Shown one piece after another: positions 22,260-30,502 of a stretch of 34,592 nucleotides of DNA; position 1 is the stretch's first letter, and each line of letters opens with the position of its first letter. The position numbers and the translations under genes are program-made. The stretch comes from Rhizophagus sp. LPA8_4_AMF (taxonomy: Eukaryota > Glomeromycota > Glomeromycetes > Glomerales > Glomeraceae): NCBI GenBank assembly GCA_021464525.1, contig JADRCO010000401.1, positions 1-34,592 on the forward strand. The letters are read 5' to 3'. Below the pieces are notes generated by a model. The model did no database searches. It had not been told where the DNA came from and saw only the letters and a list, made by a program, of their open reading frames with translations.

Positions 22260-22477
22260 ATGAAATATATTTTCTTGTTTATCATTCTTATTTGTACCAT
22301 CCATGGACTGACAGTTCATGCATCTCCTCTCCATGAGGGTAAGAGATTAATTATTTTTATTTATAATTATTATCTTTCTATTTTCTTATGAACTTAACAT
22401 TTTCATTTGTAGTTAGATCTAGTCTTCTCATGAAACGTTGTACATATGGTGGCGATCTTGGAGATAGATGTCTGTGA
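22260..22477 (+). CDS. small secreted peptide precursor, two exons, inside the Mutator-like element
   Basis: Exon 1 is 22260-22338 and exon 2 is 22413-22477, with a 74-bp GTAAGA...TTGTAG intron in phase 1. The direct reading gives 47 residues. MKYIFLFIILICTIHGLTVHA is a strong signal peptide, followed by the propeptide SPLHEVRSSLLM, then KR (a Kex2-type site), then CTYGGDLGDRCL with two Cys and a stop. In another frame, a Cys-rich stretch (CDNDPPDLYCD and on) runs directly after this stop to a stop at 22547 followed by AATAAAG. The gene may therefore once have been longer, or may have another exon arrangement. The layout resembles Kex2-processed secreted peptides and small effectors of mycorrhizal fungi. 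No homologue was identified; expression and function are unknown. Confidence 0.55.
22339..22412 (+). other. 74-bp intron of the secreted peptide gene
   Basis: GTAAGA donor and CATTTGTAG acceptor, AT-rich, of a length typical for this genome. It directly follows the signal peptide and first few mature residues. Confidence 0.55.
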
Positions 22478-22949
22478 TAATGATCCTCCTGATCTTTATT
22501 GTGATATCGTTGATGGAGTTTTCTGTCCTATACATGGTTTTTGCTAATAAAGTTCGGTACTTTGAATTTTTGAGTTAAATTATTTATTAGTGAATATATT
22601 AATTAATTATTTTACTTTTAACTTTTTTTCGCTGTAAAGAAATTATATCTATAATTTTTTTTAATTAATAAATATTTCTATCATGCAAATATTGCATTCT
22701 TGACCTTATACGATTTACTTTCTTGACTCGTGTATACAGTGACGGTCAAAGTAATGCATCACATCGCCGAAATGAAAAATATAAAATGGGGATCATGATA
22801 TAGTAGTCACGGCGTTAAAAGAGAGATTACTATTTTCTTTATTAATTAAATGATAAAATCCAATTCTAAACCTTAAAACAACACCTTAATGCTTCTTTTT
22901 GTAATTAAATTTGAAATTAACAGTGATAACGGTAATTTCATTTAGAAAG

Positions 22950-23162
22950 TCACATGTTGGGGTATATACAATAATTCAAGAATTTCAAAAAGAGCAACGG
23001 CAAGTTGAAGACCAAATTGAGAAAATTCTTCGTGGTGAGCAACGACGAAAAACAAAAAAAAGAAAACTTAATATAGCGTGAAAAAAGAATAATGACGGTC
23101 CTTGTCCAAACCGTTCAGTAATAGATTATCTTCGCGGAATTACCCACAATATTTCCTTGTAA
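22950..23162 (+). pseudogene. C-terminal relic of a MULE (FLYWCH-type) transposase
   Basis: The frame SHVGVYTIIQEFQKEQRQVE followed by DQIEKILRGEQRRKTKKRKL matches the familiar end of MULE transposases that carry FLYWCH domains (pattern HPxIWxFIxxLKKEQ...I..G...KKRK). After a stop, the same frame continues as CPNRSVIDYLRGITHNISL, a tail I associate with such fungal copies. The catalytic DDE core and zinc-finger region are absent, so the element cannot supply its own transposase. Recognition is from motif memory. Confidence 0.6.
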
Positions 23163-23505
23163 TTTTTTTCTTTTTTTTTTAAGAATAGTTATAATTTATT
23201 AGATTTAATAATTATAGTTTTTGAAATTTAATTTTTTAAAATGGCAATTTCAAAATAATACATGTTATAACCATATTTATGACAATGTTTCTCTATAATA
23301 ATAAAATAAAATAATTAAAGTAAAAAACGAATACCATGATTTTTATTATGGTTATTTTTATTTTATGTAATTAATAAAAATTTGTATTAATAAATTTCTG
23401 GATTTGATATTTTGACTTTTGGGCTTATGAAGCGTCGGGATTATAAAATTTTGGTATTGTGATACTTTCAGGATTATAGAATTCGAGATTATGCTCTTTT
23501 CGGTA

Positions 23506-24221
23506 ATAATCATGTATTTTTCCGAAAAGTTTTCCGAATTTTTCGGAAAACTACATGATTTTTTGTTGAGTGATATTCCCCTCAGAATATAGTAATCTCG
23601 CACCTATAATAAATATTTTTAGTCATATGTTTATCACCTCAAAATTAAGCCGTACCGGGATTTACCAAGTAACAAAAAAAAAATTGTTTTTTTTGTTCGG
23701 ACTTCGCGACTTCGCGTTTTGTTACTTAATTATAAGTAGGAGAAGCTTATTTGTGTAAAAATTTTATGTTTTAAGTGTTTATTAATATACTTTTTTATAA
23801 TGTTTTAATAGTTTTTTTAATACGCAGTTTTATAAAATAAAAAATATTTATGTTACAATTTTAATGTAAATATAAGTAAAATGAAGTTATTTTATAACAT
23901 ATTATTTACAAACAATGAAATGAAGTATTATAATAAAATATTTTTTGTTAAAAAACACAATATTTTAATATACAGTATAAAATAAAATTTTTGTTAAATT
24001 TTTTTTTTCTAAGATTTTTTTTTTTTTTTTACGCGCATTTTAATAATTATTTTTAGATAAAAATAAAACTTGTCCCAGTTTAATTTTGAGGCGATGCTAA
24101 AAATAGTAAAACTATTTTTATTATGAACGCTCAGAATTATTCTGAGGAAAATATCATTCAACAAAAAATCATGTAGTTTTCCGAAAAATTCGGAAAACTT
24201 TTCGGAAAAATACATGATTAT
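23506..24221. mobile_element. nested 716-bp Mutator-like non-autonomous element, 9-bp target duplication
   Basis: The left end is ATAATCATGTATTTTTCCGA; the right end, reversed, is identical for the first ~65 bp, and similarity continues to about 150 bp (through CTCAAAATTAA). Each end contains its own palindrome TTTTCCGAATTTTTCGGAAAA. Direct TTTTCGGTA copies flank it at 23497-23505 and 24222-24230. The uninterrupted left arm of the host element (around 21745-21765) shows the empty site, confirming the borders. The interior is AT-rich and non-coding. Confidence 0.92.
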
Positions 24222-24445
24222 TTTTCGGTATTATATCAATTCGGGATTATGGCATTTCGTGAATTTAGCATTTCGGGATTTAGAGTGTTGGTATAATGCA
24301 CTGTGATTTCGAGTTTCGGGATTTTGGACGGATCCCGTGACAAATACCACTCAAAAAACAAGTCGCTGGCGCGTTCTCGCTAGTCACGTGTAAGGTGAGA
24401 TATTACAAGTCACGTGATAATGGTAAAACCGTGTCCACAAAACGG

Positions 24446-25090
24446 AGATGCAAAATAAACAAAGGAAATCAAAAAAAGAATATTTTTTCCTCATGAAATA
24501 ATTTATGTAATTGGTTTGATTTTTCTTGCACGATTAGCATGATTTAAGCGTACAACGATCGAAGTGCAGTAATCAAACCCTCTCATTTAATGGAACTTAA
24601 TTATTTCTTAAATAACCGAAATTCTTTTTTAAAATTAAATTTTTTCCCCGCTTGAAAAAAATTATGAATTTTTAAGTATAAAATAGTACACACACGTTAA
24701 TGTTATATGTAATATACTAATATGATATTAGATTTATTTATTTATGAAAAATCCGATTAGGTATTTTTTTTTATACATAATAAGGCATCTTCACTCTTAG
24801 TGGTAAGGGGTTTTGCTTAATTTGCTTGATAAAATAAAATATAAATTATTATTATTGTAAGCAATCATCAGTAAATGTTATTACCAAATTATATTATTGA
24901 CGAAAAAATTTGTTTCCTTATTTCTAATTTAATAATTTAATACCTACACTAAAACGCTAATTTATGACAAAGTAATATTTATATATACATACAAATATGA
25001 AAATATTATTAAATTATGGGAATTACAAAATAGGAAAAATGGATTAATAATCAGGGTTAAGAAAAAAAAATGAAATCTTTTTTTTTTTTT
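24446..25090. other. intergenic, nothing recognised
   Basis: AT-rich. A tRNA-Gly-like 5' half (CTTAGTGGTAAGGGG near 24796) was checked and has no partner half. No gene supported. Confidence 0.4.
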
Positions 25091-25096
25091 ACGTTA

Positions 25097-25300
25097 TTAT
25101 TTATGACAATCTGAAGATTCATAGGTTTCATTCATAAACTCAGAAACGTTGACATTGGCGTTTCATAAAATAATGTAAAATTACTTTCATGACGAACAAC
25201 ACTAATTGTTGACTGAATAGAAAGATCTGATGAAATACGGTCGTGTATCCGAGAGACAATCTCTAAAAAGGAAAAATCTTTGTTGATAACCACAGAATAT
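25097..25300 (-). pseudogene. remnant of a gene 3' end
   Basis: On the minus strand, FSFLEIVSRIHDRISSDLSI and SVVRHESNFTLFYETP read as protein-like. In a shifted frame ANVNVSEFMNETYESSDCHK reaches a stop at 25097. The composition suggests the decayed C-terminal end of a fungal gene, and the SSDCHK-like tail is reminiscent of kinase tails, but there is no domain to name. Confidence 0.3.
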
Positions 25301-26419
25301 GTTAATGTGATAAAGTATAAATAAATTGTTCGTAAATAAATACGCTCAAAAAAATTCAAAAGCTTCGTTTTAAGTATTTACATAATAGAAGAAGTTAGCT
25401 TTATTCAAAAAAAGACGATCAAGTTTCTTTTTGTAATATCCCCAAATATAAATGGTATCTTTGTATTTTTTGTATCTTTAAAATATTGCATTTCATTTTA
25501 TTTTTTTTTTAAAAAAAAAATTAATAATAATTAAAGGCTGTAGTACAGAAGTAATAGATATATGGAATATAAAGTAAGTTTTAATAAAAAATGTTAAAAA
25601 ATGGATGTCTATATTTCTTTAAAATAAAATACATTTTTCACTAGTTTGGGAAAAGAAAAATCGCACACGCCAAATCAAGGGGTAAATACTTAAAAGGAAC
25701 ATTTTGAAAGGATTAAGTTATTAAGTAAACAAAGTAAACATATGTGTAACAGTCAAATTAAAGACTCAAATAACTCCGAAACTAGTTCTTTATTAACCTG
25801 CCAAAAAAAGAAAGTTATGAATGAAAATAATGAAAATTAAATGACCCACACAAAATAGCTATATTACTAGGAGAACAAAGTATTTAACCTATTATGAAGT
25901 TATGATGACTATCAAGGTAAGAAAATGAAAGCTATTTATAGTAAGTCATTCAATAATAATAAATTGTACTTCCTATGATATGACTGTGTCCCTTTATCAC
26001 TTGAAAGAAATCAGGCTATGATCAGCACTAGTCAAAAGTTATTAGTTCCATTAATATTTGCGTAAAAAATTTTTTTTTTTGTCCACACTTTTTGCATGTT
26101 ATGAATACTGTAATAACCAATACTGCCCCAATTAAGATAACATTTTTTTTTCTGACTTTAGCCACATGATTTATACGGTTGGATTTTTTTTTTAAATTTG
26201 TTCAAAGAAAAATAAATCAAAAGAACACAAATCTATTAGTATGATCGGCACCAACCTTCTCCGTTTCATTATTTTTATCTAGCATTTTTTTGAACATTAA
26301 AGAGAAGTATGTCATATATATATTAAATATACCGCCACACACTGAAATTTTAATTTATACTGGATTTTTTTCATACGGACGATACTAAACCAAATAAAGA
26401 ACCGATTTTTTGTCTAATA
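25301..26419. other. intergenic, nothing recognised
   Basis: AT-rich with homopolymer runs. No supported ORF, repeat end or RNA gene. It lies downstream of kinase copy 2. Confidence 0.4.
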
Positions 26420-26476
26420 TTTATTTAATATATGAAAAAAACAATGAATACAAAATAAATAAAAATATAAAATAAT

Positions 26477-27757
26477 TTAATAATTTGACAAGTGACAATC
26501 CGAAAAATCATCTTTAATTTCTTCGCTTTTTAATTCTGTAATTTCAATTTTTTCATTTTCATTTTCTTCAAAATTAATATTATTTTCAGAATCAATTTCG
26601 TTAAGTTCTGAAACTATTTGATTGGCATCTGGTCTTTCATCCGATTCATGTCGCCAACATTCTATTTAAATAAATAAATTAAACTGGATTGTTAACCTTA
26701 TTATAAAAATAAAAGCTGATATATAATTTTATACTTACGTTGATAAAGTTTAATAAATTTAACGTTTGTGTTTGAAATAGGTTTTTCCCTTACACCATTA
26801 AGAATTTCTAACGTTATAGAAGCATGATCTTTTCTTTTTTCAAAATTAAAGGGTAATGAACAACTTGTTAATTGCCAGAATATAACTCCCATACTATATA
26901 TGTCGGATTTTTTCGTTAAATTGTATGGAATTTTTGGATCAAGCATTTTAGGGTCCACGTAAGGTATTACACCAAACACTTCGGTATCAACTTCTGATTC
27001 TTGTAGAAGACATGAACGTCCAAAATCTGCTAATTTTATTGTATGTCCATGTATTAAGACATTATTGGGATGCTAATTATATAAGAATGTTTTAATAATT
27101 ATTGTCATAATTAAATTATAAAATAATATAATTATTCAAACTTACAATATCTCGATGAATAATATCATTGTCATGTAAACATAAGATTGCACTTGCGATT
27201 TCTTTGGCAAATTTCAATTGAATTTCCAACTTAAGTGTTATAACGTTGTTTAAATATTCTCCTAATGTTCCGCCATCCGCATACTCAAGAACAAGCAAAT
27301 AATTTATTTCAACTAAAAGATAAAAAAGTATATATACAAGTATTTGAATAAATATATTATTTATATTATTGTTAACATAAATTTATCGCTAACCTTTTAT
27401 GACTCCAAAAAATTTAATTATATTTGGGTGAAAGTCAACTATTTTCATTAGATTAATCTAAAAAAAAAGAAAAAAAATGATAAATTAGTTCATAATTTTT
27501 AAATTATTAATAGTCTAAAAACAGACCTCATTAATAATTTCTTTTCCCGCAGAAAGTTTAGTAATTTTTTTAATTGCAAATTTTGATGTAGTGTTTTTCC
27601 AATACGCAGCGTATACTGCAGCAGATCCTCCAGTTCCAATTTCAGAAAGAATCTTAAAATCCTGATGGTCATAATGACGGTAATCTTTGAGCAACAACTG
27701 TATAATGAGATCGAATATCAATTGGTTTGCACAACAGATTGTGACAGCATATTCCAA
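26477..27757 (-). CDS. TKL-type protein kinase, copy 2 (multi-exon, 5' end unresolved)
   Basis: The exons mirror copy 1: 27757-27527 (in-frame limit), 27457-27394, 27312-27146, 27072-26739 and 26661-26477. All introns are GT-AG and phases are preserved. Motifs are GTGGSAAVY, FAIKKI, LVLEYADGGTLGEYL, HRDI + HPNN, ADFGRS, GVIPYVDPKML, SDIYSMGVIFWQLT and DERPDAN. The fourth of these exons has one extra codon (CLLQES versus CLQES). The last has several amino-acid changes but the same length, so the kinase frame has been kept since duplication. The Glu of APE is lost here too. The domain starts without an ATG (TTG only), and the upstream basic exon seen by copy 1 is damaged here. The kinase part therefore looks intact, but whether a full transcript exists is uncertain. 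Confidence 0.8.
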
Positions 27758-28219
27758 ATTAGTAGATCTTTTATTAAATTTAATTCCCTATTTGGGAATA
27801 TGCTGTGCGAAAAAAAAACCATTCTGTTTCGAAAGTTCTTTCGAAATTCTACTTCTTTTTGGGTTTATAGGGCTGAATTCGACTTTTCCTCTTTTGGTGT
27901 AGCTGATTTTCCTTAAGCAGAGAATTATCGGGAGTCACAATTTACGTTCTTTGGATTTCTTTCAACTGGAAACTGATGCTTCTTTAAAGTTTCGTCAACA
28001 GGCGGTCTTTAAAGTTTCTCTTGTACCCTTAAGCTTTTGTCACAATTTTTTTAAACTCTTATTTCCATAAATGATACTATAAATGATACTTCAACGTTTT
28101 GTCAACAGATGGTATCTATAAAGTTTTTCTATTTTTAGAGGAATTGTACCTACTCAAAATTATTTGAGTAAGTTTTGTTATCTTAGAACAAAGTAAAGGG
28201 ACCGAAATAAAAGCCAGCG

Positions 28220-28272
28220 ACATCCTTATATATAGCTGGAGCTTAAAAATGTGCAACTCGTCGTAAATTGCA
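28220..28272 (-). promoter_or_regulatory. conserved promoter block of kinase copy 2
   Basis: Nearly identical to 16010-16065 over CATCCTTATATATAGCTGGA and GCAACTCGTCGTAAATTGCA, with a TATA-like core. Same distance class and orientation relative to the kinase gene as in copy 1. Confidence 0.45.
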
Positions 28273-28406
28273 CAAGAATGAGTACGCCCTTCATCTGAAT
28301 TTGTAGCAACTAACACAAACTGATTGATATAGTAGTACATACAGTACAGTATACATATTTTTTTATCTGTAATACATCACATGCCACTGTAGTGCTTGTG
28401 ATTTTA

Positions 28407-28536
28407 GGGATTCCTTAATGTACAGTGGCGTGGCCGGTGTTAACGTTAACGCTATCACGTGCAAGTGCATAACTCCTAAACTCGGGCCAGTCCGTACGTT
28501 AATATCGTACACCCTTACTATACGTCAAGGACGCCC
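28407..28536. mobile_element. MITE, Mutator-like, 9-bp target duplication, copy B (130 bp)
   Basis: Perfect direct GTGATTTTA at 28398-28406 and 28537-28545. The left end is GGGATTCCTTAATGTACAGT and the right end, reversed, GGGCGTCCTTGACGTATAG. It contains the shared GTTAACGTTAACGCTATCAC core. The perfect duplication marks a younger insertion than copy A. Confidence 0.9.
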
Positions 28537-29006
28537 GTGATTTTATCTACACTTTACCGGTTTTCTTATTTTTTTTTTCAGGAATTCTTTGTCACATTAT
28601 TTAATTTTATTGCCTATTATACATACCGTAGATAATGACGGAAATTAACTATGCGAACCCTCTACATTATCTGTAGAATAAGGCTTTATAATATTACGTG
28701 AAACACTTTTCAAGAGAAAACACGCATATTTTAATTAGTGTAACGAATCATCTTGTAATTTATCTATATTAGATACAAAACCTCAATTCTATATATGTGT
28801 CAACAATAAGGAATTCGCTAACGATTTAACTTTTTTTAAATTTTATTCAAATTTGAATCGCAAGTTTTGGTAAAAATTAAAAAATTCAGAGGTTATTACA
28901 GTATAACTGATAATAAATTTTGTTAAATTTCATCATAAGCCGTTAACTCTGGTTTCATTATTTAAATAAATTGTTACTTTTGGGGAAATTTTATAGTCAA
29001 ATTTAT

Positions 29007-29146
29007 GGGGTTCCTTAATGTACAGTGTACGATATTAACGTACGAACTGGATGGAGTTAACGTTAACGCTATCACGTGCAAGTGCATAAGGCCAGTTCGT
29101 ACGTTAATATCGTACATCACACTGTACGTTAACTGTTAAGGACTCC
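29007..29146. mobile_element. MITE, Mutator-like, 9-bp target duplication, copy C (140 bp)
   Basis: Perfect direct CAAATTTAT at 28998-29006 and 29147-29155. The ends are GGGGTTCCTTAATGTACAGT and, reversed, GGAGTCCTTAACAGTTAACG. The subterminal GTACGATATTAACGTACGAA pairs with TTCGTACGTTAATATCGTAC, giving a long stem. The core is shared with copies A and B. The matching place in the duplicated block (about 17150) lacks it. Confidence 0.92.
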
Positions 29147-29220
29147 CAAATTTATAACTTGAATTCCTTTTATCTTCTTCACTGTATTTTACATCCATAC
29201 TAATAATACTAAAAACATTA

Positions 29221-30058
29221 AAGTGTTAGTAATCCGTCATTAACTGTTATTATAAACCTTAATAAAAAGAGATTGATTTGTGTAAAAACTTACTGAGTTT
29301 TGAAACATTAAATTCACAATGAATATATCATTGTTGATTCCGCCGAGGCTTACGACTCTTTGAGAAATTCTCATCATATTTTTATATTATTGATAATTAA
29401 TCGCATTGTATATAGTTTTGCAAACCTCACAAACCTCAAAGACCGACATTGACGCGTTAGTTATGCGAAAAAGTAATGTAAAAATCATTGTTATTGAACA
29501 TTATTATTGAATCATTTGAATGGTCATAGCCCTTCGTGTTAATAAAAATCTATTGTACCCGTTCATCGTACAAAGGAGTAAAATATCTCTGTACTTCAAT
29601 AATTAGTTATTATATTAAAGGAATATAATTTGAACTATTTCGTACCCAGTGTCCTGCTTTCCATCTTCATCACGTAAAGTCAATTATGACCGATTTTGTT
29701 TTGTTTTAAAAAAATAACGATTAAATAAATGAAATGTGCAACCGCTCACCTTTTCTCATCTACAATCAATCACCAATCATCAAATTAACGTTATCGAAGT
29801 ATCGAAGATGAATTCATATAATTACCGAATTTGTTAAAACTATGATAATATAACGAAAATTATAGAAATATATGTATCAACGAAACTCACCAAATGATTC
29901 CCAAATCTCAAAATTCTTACTTTATCAATCAAGAACGTCTACTACTGAATATAAAGATCGCGCAACATTTCGGTTTACAGTGGCGCGGATAAAAAATATT
30001 CATTGATCCAAGTTTTTAATGTATTTGTCTTTATTATCACAAAAAACGCATCGATTCT
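29221..30058. other. intergenic, nothing recognised
   Basis: No supported ORF or repeat. Composition is slightly less AT-rich than the flanks. Confidence 0.4.
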
Positions 30059-30060
30059 TA

Positions 30061-30500
30061 TTGCCGTTTTCAGAAATGTTGACATTAGTGTCGATCATTT
30101 CTACAAATCGAACACACCGAACACTGCAATTAAAATCATGAAAAAAAAATTTTTCCTTTATAAAACAAAAGTTGAAAGTTAGGTAATATATTTTAAGGTA
30201 GTGTGCATAAAAAAATATATAAAAATTATATTATTCATATATATGTATTCACTTGTATGTGCTTGCATTGGCTTGTGTTCGTTGTATTCGTTGTGTTTAG
30301 TTGTGTTCGGTGTGTGTTCGGTATAAATATTCCCATTGTCAACCTTTTTTCATATATAAAAATGACAAAAATAGCTTTTATATAAAATTAGGTATGTGTA
30401 CTCCAAGTTTCCATAATTTTTTATGTGTTCACGGTGTGTTCGGTGTGTTCGGTGTAAAATGGTCAACATTTCAGATTGTCAACATTTCTGAAAACGGCAA
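30061..30500. mobile_element. 440-bp TA-flanked element with TGTTCGG arrays
   Basis: The left end is TTGCCGTTTTCAGAAATGTT followed by GACA, and the right end is the exact reverse complement over those 24 bp. TA lies on both sides (30059-30060 and 30501-30502), as in Tc1-mariner elements. The interior carries GTGTTCGGTGTGTTCGG-type tandem words near the right end (30424-30457) and in the middle (30269-30329), with a reversed copy near the left end (30110-30127). No transposase frame. Confidence 0.75.
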
Positions 30501-30502
30501 TA

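Larger units (their letters stand above)
21516..24445. mobile_element. large Mutator-like element with 370-bp inverted ends and internal cargo
   Basis: The left arm, about 21516-21885, is inverted relative to the right arm, which is split as 23376-23505 and 24222-24445. Shared words running outward include TTTCGGGATTT, GGCATTTCGTGA, CACTCAAAAAACAAGT and TCTCGCTAGTCACGTGTAAG. The two halves of the right arm are separated by the nested element 23506-24221. Between the arms lie a small secreted-peptide gene (22260-22477) and a C-terminal relic of a MULE-type transposase (22950-23162). I could not find a flanking target duplication, and the outermost few bases are uncertain. Total about 2.9 kb, or about 2.2 kb without the insertion. 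Assignment to Mutator-like elements rests on the long inverted ends and the internal transposase relic. Confidence 0.8.
26420..29220. repeat. segmental duplication, copy 2
   Basis: Same-orientation counterpart of 14235-17190. It carries kinase copy 2, its promoter block (28220-28272) and the downstream-matching parts at 28690-28980 and 29156-29220. It is interrupted by two MITEs (28407-28536 and 29007-29146) that are absent at the matching places in copy 1. Confidence 0.8.

Noticed and set aside
22040-22336. 98-codon plus-strand frame overlapping the secreted peptide gene
   Set aside because: A different frame from the signal-peptide exon; Ile/Phe-rich low complexity and ends within exon 1 of the better model.
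24781-24830. tRNA-Gly-like 5' half (CTTAGTGGTAAGGGG)
   Set aside because: No B-box, T-arm or acceptor partner follows; a chance resemblance or very worn fragment.
25132-25359. 75-codon minus-strand frame as an intact gene
   Set aside because: Its C-terminal part continues better in another frame and its N-terminal part is intron-like; kept only as a gene remnant.
28116-28340. 74-codon minus-strand frame upstream of kinase copy 2
   Set aside because: Overlaps the conserved promoter block and is not open in the matching place of copy 1.
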